From: Bathynomus jamesi
Taxonomy: Eukaryota; Arthropoda; Malacostraca; Isopoda; Cirolanidae
Assembly (NCBI GenBank): GCA_023014485.1
Contig: JAJOZX010003218.1
Location: 460,582-524,581 of the forward strand
DNA: 64,000 bases
Direction of reading: 5' to 3'
Position numbers and translations under genes: made by a program. The stretch's first letter is position 1. Every line of letters starts with the position of its first letter. Below are positions 20,801 to 35,536 of the stretch, one piece after another. The notes under the pieces were generated by a model. It saw only the letters and a program-made list of their open reading frames with translations. It did not search any database and was not told the origin of the DNA.

Positions 20801-23368
20801 TACACAAAAATACACACTAGACCACAGGACTATACATCATCCATTACGTAATTCTATTTTTACCTACAATAGTCAATAAAAATTAGTTTACAGATTGTAC
20901 GATTTACAGTTTTCCCTTTTATCTGCTATTCATTTTGTATGTAATTCTTCCCACAAAAAAAAAAAAAAAAAAAATTTATTACAAATTTAACAATATCATT
21001 CTTTGTCTAACTTCATTGCTTGACTAAGTTAACGCATTAATCCTTTTATTCTTTTTACACAAAATTAAAGTATTAATCTTTGAATTTTTTTTATATTTTG
21101 TAAGCAAGTGTCATTTTAAAAATTTGATTACTCTGCATTGTACTCAACCACGCGAAATCGTTCTGTATAAAATTTGTATTGTAAAGAAAAATTCGTCATC
21201 TAACTTGAATTAGGATGTTATTCTCTTAATTCTATTGTATTAATTGTACCCTATTAGATTATTGTATAAATATCATTTTTAAAGGGGAGAGTAATGTAAA
21301 AAATGAACAATGAATAATCCATATTCATTTTTACATAAGAACCAAAATCGCTTAACGCGAGTTTGGATAATAATTTTACTTGTAGCTTCCTATTTTTGTT
21401 CGTGTCACAACCCTACGATCTACCATATCTATGGTTTAGTCGTATCCATTTTCCATTTGTTATAGAAGTTATTATAATTAATTATGATTGTCTTGCATCT
21501 CACCCTCGTCCCTAGATTATGCATACACATTGCATATAACAGGATTGGAACCCGTAGTTGTACTTCTTAGTCATTACTACCCACTCTTTGTCTCTAATTC
21601 GTTCTTGTAAATCTTCCTAATAATGATTTGTACTATACGTACAAATTCAATAACTATGACGTCACATTTTCCCGTCATTAATTTCCCTTCATCATATATC
21701 TAGTATTCAATGTATGAAAATTCTTTATCATCATCATAATAAAAACTGTACACTCTATAGAAGTCATTATTTATATGTTATGTAGTATAAATATAACTAT
21801 TATTCAACCATATACCCCGCCCCCATACGTCCATATCTTATCTTGATAATTATCGTATGTCAATTTTATTAAATATTCATTTTTTTCTCATGAAATGCAA
21901 AACTTCATGCCTTCGTTCGAAAACGCAAAAATACGTTCTCGTATTATTTTTTTCATTTTTTATTTTTTATTTTTAAGTGCGTTCACCCCTCAAGATATTC
22001 ATAAATGCTTAGTAAGTTATCAAATTCCGCTCACTACGACAGAATCGAACGCTTCTAACATAAATATCTCCGTTCGCTCTGATTTCAAATTTATAACATA
22101 TTATAACATTATTTCGTAAATAAATTATCTCGTATGTGCTCATGTACTTGTGTTGTACTAATAACCATCTAGTATAACCATCTAGTATAACCATCTAGTA
22201 TAACCATATAATATAACCATATATTATAACCATATATTATAACCATATATTAACCATATATAAATATATAAAAACACTGTAAGAATGGTAAACGACGTAA
22301 TGTACTTCAATGAAACTATAATTAAATGTAATGATTTAATTTATAATGTAAGAATGTACTTTAATAGAACTGTAATGGACAATCATAAGCGAATGTGAAG
22401 TAATCCATAATTGTAATCGTAATTGTAATGAACCAAAATTAATACGTACTCAGTCGTGTACTTAATTTGTACTTATGTGTACTATTACGAAATGATATCG
22501 CCTTCAGAAATGAAGATTCGGCAAAAATATACGATTAGTTTTTATTTTTATTTTTTAAATTTTATTTGGAATCTTTCAAACATCTGATCATGTGTTTAAA
22601 AGGGGGAACTTAACCTTCAACTTCCGTCCCCCAACATTTAGGTTTATATTATACATTTATTTGTAAAATTACGACACCTCATTAAGTCACTTCATCAAGT
22701 CACTTCATTATAGCACTTCATTACGAGCCTCCCTTGTTAGCAGCCTCGCTGCGGGGAGGGGGCAGAGGCCCTTGCCTCCTTAATATTTTTAGATTCCGGC
22801 CTGAGCCATGGTCGAAAGAGGTCGAACCTCTACCCCTGTAAATTCAGAGCACTACCTGTATATTTTGAGAAGTAAACCACAGTAAAAGAAGTTTTTTTAT
22901 CTTTTCCTTCGAGCCTTGTTCTCTTCAGGAATTTAGTCAGTTAAATCGATAAGTTTAGTACCAAGAGAAAGTATCAGAGTATTATAGCAAGAGAAGAATT
23001 AATAATCGTCGACCCATAAAGCGAGAGAAAGAGACAACCCAAGCACCAAAGAAGATATTGGCATAACAGTCTGGCGAGTCTGCAGCCAAGAGTTTAACAA
23101 GAGGCGGCAGAAAAGAATTAGAATGTTATAGAAGAAATATCCGTTGCTTGCCTCCTAACTAGAACCCCCGTCGATCCGAACCACCCCAGGGCCATAGACG
23201 AAGGAGGATAACAGTCTGGCGACCCTGCCCCAGGATAAGAAAAAGATTTTAAGAAACAGATTTTAAGAAGAAGATTTTAAGAAGATTTTATGAGGAAGAT
23301 TTTAACAAGAAGATTTTAACAAGAAGATTTTAAGAAGAAGATTTTAACAAGAAGATTTTAACAAGAGG
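17805..23368 (+). repeat. Array unit U4 (no mariner insertion, error-rich first part)
   Basis: Unit of 5564 bp. Roughly 17740-19740 holds an unusual density of one- to three-base indels, such as loss of one A in the AAGAAGTAGCC stretch and changes around 18000-18300. The rest of the unit is clean. Its later part shares AAATATCTCC (near 22066), the CATTGCTTGAC variant and a TTAG deletion with U6. Confidence 0.95.
21295..23213 (+). repeat. LTR-like segment of U4
   Basis: Starts TGT after the purine tract and ends ACA. TGGCGACCCTGCC follows at 23217-23229. Uninterrupted and free of the indel cluster that affects the start of this unit. Confidence 0.4.
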
Positions 23369-26300
23369 CCACTCTTTGGCCAGGATAGAAATTACCCTGC
23401 ATCAGGATAAAACCAGTTGACCGGCGTGTCACGACTTCCAGTTCGTAACATCCACCCTTGAACCGGTGTGTTACGACTCCAAGTTCTCCACGCCTAGTTT
23501 TCATCCAAGAAGAAGTAGCCAGCAAGACGTCTTCAGGACACGTCTCAAGGATTTCGCCATAGAAAATTTTGTTAAGTACAGAGTTTGTTTTTTAAAGAAA
23601 TTTATAAACACTTGAAAAGTCAGCATTATTAACAGTTAATATTTAGTATGGAGTCAGAATTTACAAGAAACACAGTGAACACTTCAGACACTAGTGATAC
23701 ATTTTTCTTAGTGAAACAGTAATTGTAACAGAGAGTTAATTGTAACAGAGTTAATTGTAACAGATAGTTAATTTCAAGAGAGTTAATTTCAGAGAGTTAA
23801 TTTCAGTTATTTTCACTATTATATTCAGTATAGAATAATTTTATTTTATGTACCTTCCCGTACATTAGAGTGAAATGTTTACATTTTTTATTTTTGTTTG
23901 CAAATTTTTTCAAATTATTGAATTGAATTGACTTGCAAATTAAGAGAGAGTGTTTATAGAGAGTTTATAGATTTAGAGAGATACTTGAAGTCATTTTTTT
24001 GAAGTCATTTTTTTGAAGTCATTTTTGAAGTCAGTTTTTGAAGTCAGAAGGTTGCACCAAGAGGGTCAACCAAAACAGAGGTTAATCGTCTCCACTTGAT
24101 AGAGATCAAGTGCAGTCATTTTCCATTTTCAGTTAATTTCAAGTCAGATAGTTTCAGAATACTTGACAAGCGTTCAAGTCAGATAGTTTCAGAATACTTG
24201 ACAAGCGTTCAAGTTAGACAGTTTAAGTTTCAAGATACTTGACAAGCGTTCAAGTTAGACAGTTTCAAGATACTACTTGATAAGAGTTCAAGTTAGTTTC
24301 AGAATACTTGATAAGAGGTCAAGTCAGAAGGTTGCGCCAAGACGGACAACCGCCCCAGAGATTTATAGAAATACTTGATAGAGTTCAAGTCAGACAGTTT
24401 TAATTGAAGTCAGAGTTTTATTTGAAGTCAGAGTTTTATTCCAAGTCAGAGAGTTTTATTCCAAGTCAGAGAGTTTTATTTCAAGTCAGAGAGTTTTATT
24501 CCAAGTCAGAGAGTTTTATTCCAAGTCAGAGAGTTTTATTCCAAGTCAGAGTTTAAGTCCCAAGTCATTTCAATGCAGTCAATTGAATTCAACCTTTTCT
24601 TTGTAATTTAAGAGAATTTAATTTAAGAAAATTTAAGTTAAGAATTTAATTCAACCTTTTTTTTGTTGTAAAAGTGAATTTAATTGAACCAGAATTGACC
24701 GGTTTGTGTCTTTAGTTTAACTTTTTTCTTGTTTGTTAGAAGGAAATTGACCGATTTGTCTTTTCTTTTCATGCCATTGTTGCGTATATAAATATATAGG
24801 TAAAATGACAAATTTTATTGTTTGTAACAAAACCGTTTTTACAAAGGTTGTAACGATTTTGGTAATTATTGTAATGTATATGAGGAACATGCCGTCCCTC
24901 CGTTTTGTTTCAACTCTTTTAATTTTTGTTCTAAGTAGTGTGACAAGCAATCTTTTTTTTAAAGAGCAAAGTGCTCACGAAAAGATGTAATTGTCAATTT
25001 CAGACTTATACCCCCGCTTAGTCACTCAATTCCCCAGAATGTCGTACTCCAAACTTTGTCTTTTTCTTTTATTTTATTTTAACACCCCCAACCCCAGTTG
25101 AACTGTGTCAACCAGAGAAATGGTTCAACCATGGTTAATTCCTCTTTGGTACGATGGAACATAACCTCAATTTAGGTTGTGTTTTTTTATATTACAGTAT
25201 ATGTTTAGTTCATTATAGTTTATAATTGATTTCTATTCTTAACTTTTTTATTTTTTTTATTTTTTTTATTCGATGAATACTGAGTAATTGTGTTGGTCGA
25301 ATTTAATTGTGTGTCAAAATATCAAATAATTCAAATTCTATCAACATTTAACGAAAGAGTATGATTTTTCTACTTAACCAGCAAAAATTATTAAACCTTT
25401 TTAATATTTTTTTTATTATATAAAAATAATTTTTAATGTAAAATTTACCTGAGATTATTAAAAGAAAAGTTTGTTCGAAATGCTTTCCTTCCATTTCAAT
25501 AACTTTTTTATTCTTGGCCGAAACTCATCTAAGGTTCGATTTACTTTTATTTTTAAGAGTATTATAAAATTATGTTTAGCTCATTAAAATGCATAATTGA
25601 TTTATATTTTTAATTTGTATTTTTAATTTTCTTTTGTTCAATTAATCGTGAGTAACTGTCCTTAAATTGTTATTGTACCATTTGTAAGGTATCAAACGAA
25701 AATTATAGTCAAATTGACATACTACTACAGTATATGGCTATGAATTTTAGTAGTCGAATTTAATTGTGTCGAAATTCAATTTTAAAACCGTGAGATTTAC
25801 TTTCATTAATTGGAGGTTCCTCTAAGTTCGTTTTTTTAATTACCTTATACGTGTAACTGATTATGTAAAATCTATAATCCCAATTGAATTTTATTACTTT
25901 TGACACATATTCCCTCCAGTCACTTTTGCATTAAAACTCGTATGCAAACATCATCATTATAATACATCATAATTATTGCTTACTATATATAAATTCTCGC
26001 TCATGCATTTATTCAGTTAATTTAACAATCCTCTCAGCTAATCTGTCTTTCGAAATTATAAGATACACACCTTGTACCCAATAAACATAAATACACATTT
26101 GACCACAGGTCTATACATCATCCACTACGTAATTCGATTTGTACCTACAACAGTCAATAAAAACGCATGTATGCACACTATATATACTATATATACAAAC
26201 CTTATGCTAAAATCATTGGATATCACAATAAAACTATTTCATTACGTGTAAGTGCAAACTATGCTATTTAGTCTTAATCATTTTTGCTTTCTAATATATC

Positions 26301-27394
26301 TTGCTCATGCATTTATTCAGTTAATTGAACAATCCTCTCAACTAATCTGTCCCTCGAAATTGTAAGATACACACTTTGTACCTAGTACACAAAAATACAC
26401 ACTAGACCACAGGACTATACATCATCCATTACGTAATTCTATTTTTACCTACAATAGTCAATAAAAATTAGTTTACAGATTGTACGATTTACAGTTTTCC
26501 CTTTTATCTGCTATTCATTTTGTATGTAATTCTTCCCACAAAAAAAAAAAAAAAAAAAAATTTTAAATTTAACAATATCATTCTTTGTCTAACTTCATTG
26601 TTTGACTAAGTTAACGTATTAATCCTTTTATTCTTTTTACACAAAATTAAAGTATTAATCTTTGAATTTTTTTAATATTTTGTAAGCAAGTGTCATTTTA
26701 AAAATTTGATTACTCTGCATTGTACTCAACCACGCGAAATCGTTCTGTATAAAATTTGTATTGTAAAGAAAAATTCGTCATCTAACTTGAATTAGTTAGG
26801 ATGTTATTCTCTTAATTCTATTGTATTAATTGTACCCTATTAGATTATTGTATAAATATCATTTTTAAAGGGGAGAGTAATGTAAAAAATGAACAATGAA
26901 TAATCCATATTCATTTTTACATAAGAACCAAAATCGCTTAACGCGAGTTTGGATAATAATTTTACTTGTAGCTTCCTATTTTTGTTCGTGTCACAACCCT
27001 ACGATCTACCATATCTATGGTTTAGTCGTATCCATTTTCCATTTGTTTTAGAAGTTATTATAATTAATTATGATTGTCTTGCATCTCACCCTCGTCCCTA
27101 GATTATGCATACACATTGCATATAACAGGATTGGAACCCGTAGTTGTACTTCTTAGTCATTACTACCCACTCTTTGTCTCTAATTCGTTCTTGTAAATCT
27201 TCCTAATAATGATTTGTACTATACGTACAAATTCAATAACTATGACGTCACATTTTCCCGTCATTAATTTCCCTTCATCATACAGGGTGGGCGGAAAATA
27301 GCTCCATATTTTGGATTGGTAAAAAAATACGTATATTATCCATTTATTTCAGAAGAAATAATATGAAAAGGTAGGCATACATGGTAGGTTTTCT

Positions 27395-27899
27395 CTAAAA
27401 TTCAATGTGGGCTCCAACTCTTTCCACCAGCTTCTGGAGCCGCCCAGGAATGGCGTCCACTGACTTTAGCAGGAACTCCGGCGGGATGGAGGACATGACT
27501 TCCCGAATTCGGTCCTCCAGTTCTTCCAATGTCCTCGGTTTGGTGCGGTAGACTTCTTCCTTTACCCACCCCCAAAGAAAGAAGTCGCACGGTGTCAAGT
27601 CGGGGCTCCTGGCTGGCCATTGATGTGGACCACGACGACCCATCCAACGCCCAGGGAAGTGGGCATCCAGCCACTCACGGACAACAAGAGCGAAGTGCGG
27701 AGGGGCGCCATCTTGCATAAATATCAGATCGTCGATGTTCTCCCATGTGCTGACAACCGGCCAGACCTCGTTTCGCAACATAGCAAGGTACCGCTCAGCA
27801 TTCATGGTGTTGCGCAGAAGGAACGGGCCCACAACCTGATCTGAGGTCATACCACACCACACCGTTACACTGAACCGATTCTGCCATTTTTCAGCGGTA
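27395..27899 (-). pseudogene. Mariner-family transposase, C-terminal fragment (U5)
   Basis: Same fragment as in U2. The first in-frame Met lies at the MWCGMTSD motif (27862), giving a 155-codon open frame to the stop at 27395. Second and third catalytic Asp are present; the N-terminal domain and first Asp are absent. Confidence 0.9.
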
Positions 27900-28097
27900 A
27901 CCGTGCGACTTCTTTCTTTGGGGTGGGTAAAGGAAGAAGTCTACCGCACCAAACCGAGGACATTGGAAGAACTGGAGGACCGAATTCGGGAAGTCATGTC
28001 CTCCATCCCGCCGGAGTTCCTGCTAAAGTCAGTGGACGCCATTCCTGGGCGGCTCCAAAAGCTGGTGGAAAGAGTTGGAGCCCACATTGAATTTTAG
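27900..28097 (+). pseudogene. Inverted second copy of the transposase 3' end (U5)
   Basis: C-terminal codons (WVKEEVYRT to GAHIEF) in the right arm. A one-base deletion in a G run puts a nearby ATG (27903) in frame with them, giving a 64-codon frame by accident. Confidence 0.85.
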
Positions 28098-29931
28098 AGA
28101 AAACCTACCATGTATGCCTACCTTTTCATATTATTTCTTCTGAAATAAATGGATAATATACGTATTTTTTTACCAATCCAAAATAGGGAGCTACTTTCCG
28201 CCCACCCTGTATATCTAGTATTCAATGTATGAAAATTCTTTATCATCATCATAATAAAAACTGTACACTCCATAGAAGTCATTATTTATATGTTATGTAG
28301 TATAAATACAACTATTATTCAACCATATACCCCGCCCCCATACGTCCATATCTTATCTTGATCATTATCGTATGTCAATTTTATTAAATATTCATTTTTT
28401 TCTCATGAAATGCAAAACTTCATGCCTTCGTTCGAAAACGCAAAAAACGTTCTCGTATTATTTTTTTCATTTTTTATTTTTTATTTTTAAGTGCGTTCAC
28501 CCCTCAAGATATTCATAAATGCTTAGTAAGTTATCAAATTCCGCTCACTACGACAGAATCGAACGCTTCTAACATAAATACCTCCGTTCGCTCTGATTTC
28601 AAATTTATAACATATTATAACATATTATTTCGTAAATAAATTATCTCGTATGTGCTCATGTACTTGTGTTGTACTAATAACCATCTAGTATAACCATCTA
28701 GTATAACCATCTAGTATAACTATATAATATAACCATATAATATAACCATATATTATAACCATATATTATAACCATATATAATAACCATATATAAATATAT
28801 AAAAACACTGTAAGAATGGTAAACGACGTAATGTACTTCAATGAAACTATAATTAAATGTAATGATTTAATTTATAATGTAAGAATGTACTTTAATAGAA
28901 CTGTAATGGACAATCATAAGCGAATGTGAAGTAATCCATAATTGTAATCGTAATTGTAATGAACCAAAATTAATACGTACTCAGTCGTGTACTTAATTTG
29001 TACTTATGTGTACTATTACGAAATGATATCGCCTTCAGAAATGAAGATTCGGCAAAAATATACGATTAGTTTTTATTTTTATTTTTTATATTTTATTTGG
29101 AATCTTTCAAACATCTGATCATGTGTTTAAAAGGGGGGAACTTAACCTTCAACTTCGGTCCCCCAACATTTAGGTTTATATTATACATTTATTTGTAAAA
29201 TTACGACACCTCATTAAGTCACTTCATCAAGTCACTTCATTATAGCACTTCATTACGAGCCTCCCTTGTTAGCAGCCTCGCTGCGGGGAGGGGGCAGAGG
29301 CCCTTGCCTCCTTAATATTTTTAGATTCCGGCCTGAGCCATGGTCGAAAGAGGTCGAACCTCTACCCCTGTAAATTCAGAGCACTACCTGTATATTTTGA
29401 GAAGTAAACCACAGTAAAAGAAGTTTTTTTATCTTTTCCTTCGAGCCTTGTTCTCTTCAGGAATTTAGTCAGTTAAATCGATAAGTTTAGTACCAAGAGA
29501 AAGTATCAGAGTATTATAGCAAGAGAAGAATTAATAATCGTCGACCCATAAAGCGAGAGAAAGAGACAACCCAAGCACCAAAGAAGATATTGGCATAACA
29601 GTCTGGCGAGTCTGCAGCCAAGAGTTTAACAAGAGGCGGCAGAAAAGAATTAGAATGTTATAGAAGAAATATCCGTTGCTTGCCTCCTAACTAGAACCCC
29701 CGTCGATCCGAACCACCCCAGGGCCATAGACGAAGGAGGATAACAGTCTGGCGACCCTGCCCCAGGATAAGAAAAAGATTTTAAGAAACAGATTTTAAGA
29801 AGAAGATTTTAAGAAGAACATTTTATGAGGAAGATTTTAACAAGAAGATTTTAACAAGAAGATTTTAAGAAGAAGATTTTAACAAGAAGATTTTATCAAG
29901 AAGATTTTAACAAGAAGATTTTAACAAGAGG

Positions 29932-32900
29932 CCACTCTTTGGCCAGGATAGAAATTACCCTGCATCAGGATAAAACCAGTTGACCGACGTGTCACGACTT
30001 CCAGTTCGTAACATCCACCCTTGAACCGGTGTGTTACGACTCCAAGTTCTCCACGCCTAGTTTTCATCCAAGAAGAAGTAGCCAGCAAGACGTCTTCAGG
30101 ACACGTCTCAAGGATTTCGCCATAGAAAATTTTGTTAAGTACAGAGTTTGTTTTTTTAAAGAAATTTATAAACACTTGAAAAGTCAGCATTATTAACAGT
30201 TAATATTTAGTATGGAGTCAGAATTTACAAGAAACACAGTGAACACTTCAGACACTAGTGATACATTTTTCTTAGTGAAACAGTAATTGTAACAGAGAGT
30301 TAATTGTAACAGAGTTAATTGTAACAGATAGTTAATTTCAAGAGAGTTAATTTCAGAGAGTTAATTTCAGTTATTTTCACTATTATATTCAGTATAGAAT
30401 AATTTTATTTTATGTACCTTCCCGTACATTAGAGTGAAATGTTGTTTACATTTTTATTTTTGTTTGCAAATTTTTTCAAATTATTGAATTGAATTGACTT
30501 GCAAATTAAGAGAGAGTGTTTATAGAGAGTTTATAGATTTAGAGAGATACTTGAAGTCATTTTTTTGAAGTCATTTTTTTGAAGTCATTTTTGAAGTCAG
30601 TTTTTGAAGTCAGAAGGTTGCACCAAGAGGGTCAACCAAAACAGAGGTTAATCGTCTCCACTTGATAGAGATCAAGTGCAGTCATTTTCCATTTTCAGTT
30701 AATTTCAAGTCAGATAGTTTCAGAATACTTGACAAGCGTTCAAGTCAGATAGTTTCAGAATACTTGACAAGCGTTCAAGTTAGACAGTTTAAGTTTCAAG
30801 ATACTTGACAAGCGTTCAAGTTAGACAGTTTCAAGATACTACTTGATAAGAGTTCAAGTTAGTTTCAGAATACTTGATAAGAGGTCAAGTCAGAAGGTTG
30901 CGCCAAGACGGACAACCGCCCCAGAGATTTATAGAAATACTTGATAGAGTTCAAGTCAGACAGTTTTAATTGAAGTCAGAGTTTTATTTGAAGTCAGACA
31001 GTTTTATTCCAAGTCAGAGAGTTTTATTCCAAGTCAGGAGTTTTATTTCAAGTCAGAGAGTTTTATTCCAAGTCAGAGAGTTTTATTCCAAGTAAGAGAG
31101 TTTTATTCCAAGTAAGAGTTTAAGTCCCAAGTCATTTCAATGCAGTCAATTGAATTCAACCTTTTCTTTGTAATTTAAGAGAATTTAATTTAAGAAAATT
31201 TAAGTTAAGAATTTAATTCAACCTTTTTTTTTTGTAAAAGTGAATTTAATTGAACCAGAATTTACCGGTTTGTGTCTTTAGTTTAACCTTTTTTCTTGTT
31301 TGTTAGAAGGAAATTGACCGATTTGTCTTTTCTTTTCATGCCATTGTTGCGTATATAAATATATAGGTAAAATGACAAATTTTATTGTTTGTAACAAAAC
31401 CGTTTTTACAAAGGTTGTAACGATTTTGGTAATTATTGTAATGTATATGAGGAACATGCCGTCCCTCCGTTTTGTTTCAACTCTTTTAATTTTTGTTCTA
31501 AGTAGTGTGACAAGCAATCTTTTTTTTAAAGAGCAAAGTGCTCACGAAAAGATGTAATTGTCAATTTCAGACTTATACCCCCGCTTAGTCACTCAATTCC
31601 CCCGAATGTCGTACTCCAAACTTTGTCTTTTTATTTTTTTTTTTTTAACACCCCCAACCCCAGTTGAACTGTGTCAACCAGAGAAATGGTTCATCCATGG
31701 TTAATTCCTCTTTGGTACGATGGAACATAACCTCAATTTAGGTTGTGTTTTTTTTATATTACAGTATATGTTTAGTTCATTATAGTTTATAATTGATTTC
31801 TATTCTTAACTTTTTATTTTTTTATTTTTTTTATTCGATGAATACTGAGTAATTGTGTTGGTCGAATTTAATTAATTGTCAAAATATCAAATAATTCAAA
31901 TTCTATCAACATTTAACGAAAGTATGATTTTTCTACTTAACCAAAAATTATTAAACCTTTTTAATATTTTTTTTATTATATAAAAATAATTTTTAATGTA
32001 AAATTTACCTGAGATTATTAAAAGAAAAGTTTGTTCGAAATGCTTTCCTTCCATTTCAATAACTTTTTTATTCTTGGCCGAAACTCATCTAAGGTTCGAT
32101 TTACTTTTATTTTTAAGAGTATTATAAAATATTTAGCTCATTAAAATGCATAATTGATTTATATTTTTAATTTGTATTTTTAATTTTCTTTTGTTCAATT
32201 AATCGTGAGTAACTGTCCTTAAATTGTTATTGTACCATTTGTAAGGTATCAAACGAAAATTATAGTCAAATTGACATACTACTACAGTATATGGCTATGA
32301 ATTTTAGTAGTCGAATTTAATTGTGTCGAATTCAATTTTAAAACCGTGAGATTTACTTTCATTAATTGTAGGTTCCTCTAAGTTCGTTTTTTTAATTACC
32401 TTATACGTGTAACTGATTATGTAAAATCTATAATCCCAATTGAATTTTATTACTTTTGACACATATTCCCTCCAGTCACTTTTGCATTAAAACTCGTATG
32501 CAAACATCATCATTATAATACATCATAATTATTGCTTACTATATATAAATTCTCGCTCATGCATTTATTCAGTTAATTTAACAATCCTCTCAGCTAATCT
32601 GTCTTTCGAAATTATAAGATACACACCTTGTACCCAATAAACATAAATACACATTTGACCACAGGTCTATACATCATCCACTACGTAATTCGATTTGTAC
32701 CTACAACAGTCAATAAAAACGCATGTATGCACACTGTATATACTATATATACAAACCTTATGCTAAAATCATTGGATATCACAATAAAACTATTTCATTA
32801 CGTGTAAGTGCAAACTATGCTATTTAGTCTTAATCATTTTTGCTTTCTAATATATCTTGCTCATGCATTTATTCAGTTAATTGAACAATCCTCTCAACTA

Positions 32901-35536
32901 ATCTGTCCCTCGAAATTGTAAGATACACACTTTGTACCTAGTACACAAAAATACACACTAGACCACAGGACTATACATCATCCATTACGTAATTCTATTT
33001 TTACCTACAATAGTCAATAAAAATTAGTTTACAGATTGTACGATTTACAGTTTTCCCTTTTATCTGCTATTCATTTTGTATGTAATTCTTCCCACAAAAA
33101 AAAAAAAAAAAAAAATTTATTACAAATTTAACAATATCATTCTTTGTCTAACTTCATTGCTTGACTAAGTTAACGTATTAATCCTTTTATTCTTTTTACA
33201 CAAAATTAAAGTATTAATCTTTGAATTTTTTTTATTTTGTAAGCAAGTGTCATTTTAAAAATTTGATTACTCTGCATTGTACTCAACCACGCGAAATCGT
33301 TCTGTATAAAATTTGTATTGTAAAGAAAAATTCGTCATCTAACTTGAATTAGGATGTTATTCTCTTAATTCTATTGTATTAATTGTACCCTATTAGATTA
33401 TTGTATAAATATCATTTTTAAAGGGGAGAGTAATGTAAAAAATGAACAATGAATAATCCATATTCATTTTTACATAAGAACCAAAATCGCTTAACGCGAG
33501 TTTGGATAATAATTTTACTTGTAGCTTCCTATTTTTGTTCGTGTCACAACCCTACGATCTACCATATCTATGGTTTAGTCGTATCCATTTTCCATTTGTT
33601 ATAGAAGTTATTATAATTAATTATGATTGTCTTGCATCTCACCCTCGTCCCTAGATTATGCATACACATTGCATATAACAGGATTGGAACCCGTAGTTGT
33701 ACTTCTTAGTCATTACTACCCACTCTTTGTCTCTAATTCGTTCTTGTAAATCTTCCTAATAATGATTTGTACTATACGTACAAATTCAATAACTATGACG
33801 TCACATTTTCCCGTCATTAATTTCCCTTCATCATATATCTAGTATTCAATGTATGAAAATTCTTTATCATCATCATAATAAAAACTGTACACTCTATAGA
33901 AGTCATTATTTATATGTTATGTAGTATAAATATAACTATTATTCAACCATATACCCCGCCCCCATACGTCCATATCTTATCTTGATAATTATCGTATGTC
34001 AATTTTATTAAATATTCATTTTTTTTTCTCATGAAATGCAAAACTTCATGCCTTCGTTCGAAAACGCAAAAATACGTTCTCGTATTATTTTTTCATTTTT
34101 TATTTTTTATTTTTAAGTGCGTTCACCCCTCAAGATATTCATAAATGCTTAGTAAGTTATCAAATTCCGCTCACTACGACAGAATCGAACGCTTCTAACA
34201 TAAATATCTCCGTTCGCTCTGATTTCAAATTTATAACATATTATAACATTATTTCGTAAATAAATTATCTCGTATGTGCTCATGTACTTGTGTTGTACTA
34301 ATAACCATCTAGTATAACCATCTAGTATAACCATCTAGTATAACCATATAATATAACCATATATTATAACCATATATTATAACCATATATTATAACCATA
34401 TATAAATATATAAAAACACTGTAAGAATGGTAAACGACGTAATGTACTTCAATGAAACTATAATTAAATGTAATGATTTAATTTATAATGTAAGAATGTA
34501 CTTTAATAGAACTGTAATGGACAATCATAAGCGAATGTGAAGTAATCCATAATTGTAATCGTAATTGTAATGAACCAAAATTAATACGTACTCAGTCGTG
34601 TACTTAATTTGTACTTATGTGTACTATTACGAAATGATATCGCCTTCAGAAATGAAGATTCGGCAAAAATATACGATTAGTTTTTATTTTTATTTTTTTA
34701 TATTTTATTTGGAATCTTTCAAACATCTGATCATGTGTTTAAAAGGGGGGAACTTAACCTTCAACTTCGGTCCCCCAACATTTAGGTTTATATTATACAT
34801 TTATTTGTAAAATTACGACACCTCATTAAGTCACTTCATCAAGTCACTTCATTATAGCACTTCATTACGAGCCTCCCTTGTTAGCAGCCTCGCTGCGGGG
34901 AGGGGGCAGAGGCCCTTGCCTCCTTAATATTTTTAGATTCCGGCCTGAGCCATGGTCGAAAGAGGTCGAACCTCTACCCCTGTAAATTCAGAGCACTACC
35001 TGTATATTTTGAGAAGTAAACCACAGTAAAAGAAGTTTTTTTATCTTTTCCTTCGAGCCTTGTTCTCTTCAGGAATTTAGTCAGTTAAATCGATAAGTTT
35101 AGTACCAAGAGAAAGTATCAGAGTATTATAGCAAGAGAAGAATTAATAATCGTCGACCCATAAAGCGAGAGAAAGAGACAACCCAAGCACCAAAGAAGAT
35201 ATTGGCATAACAGTCTGGCGAGTCTGCAGCCAAGAGTTTAACAAGAGGCGGCAGAAAAGAATTAGAATGTTATAGAAGAAATATCCGTTGCTTGCCTCCT
35301 AACTAGAACCCCGTCGATCCGAACCACCCCAGGGCCATAGACGAAGGAGGATAACAGTCTGGCGACCCTGCCCCAGGATAAGAAAAAGATTTTAAGAAAC
35401 AGATTTTAAGAAGAAGATTTTAAGAAGAACATTTTATGAGGAAGATTTTAACAAGAAATTTTAACAAGAAGATTTTAAGAAGAAGATTTTAACAAGAAGA
35501 TTTTAACAGAGATTTTAACAAGATTTTAACAAGAGG
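29932..35536 (+). repeat. Array unit U6 (no mariner insertion, mosaic)
   Basis: Unit of 5605 bp. Its first half matches U3, U8 and U10 (A in ACCGRCGTG). Its second half shares private variants with U4 (CATTGCTTGAC, the TTAG deletion and AAATATCTCC), so it looks recombinant. Confidence 0.95.
33434..35356 (+). repeat. LTR-like segment of U6
   Basis: Starts TGT after the purine tract and ends ACA. The primer-site-like motif follows at 35360-35372. Confidence 0.4.

Larger units (their letters stand above)
27283..28209. mobile_element. Fold-back mariner-like element in U5
   Basis: 927 bp with TA on each side. Left arm 27283-27593, loop 27594-27899 (306 bp), right arm 27900-28209. It has the same insertion point, orientation and internal structure as in U2. 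The right arm has one G fewer in the GGGGG run near 27920. Confidence 0.95.
26881..29745 (+). repeat. LTR-like segment of U5, split by mariner
   Basis: Starts TGT after the purine tract and ends ACA. TGGCGACCCTGCC follows at 29749-29761. Interrupted by the mariner at 27283-28209. Confidence 0.4.
23369..29931 (+). repeat. Array unit U5 (with mariner insertion)
   Basis: Unit of 6563 bp with the mariner at 27283-28209. It has G in GAATTKACCGG and A in GGTTCAWCCATGG, markers shared with U7, U9 and U11. It is the first member of the dimeric pattern U5-U6, U7-U8, U9-U10. Confidence 0.95.
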
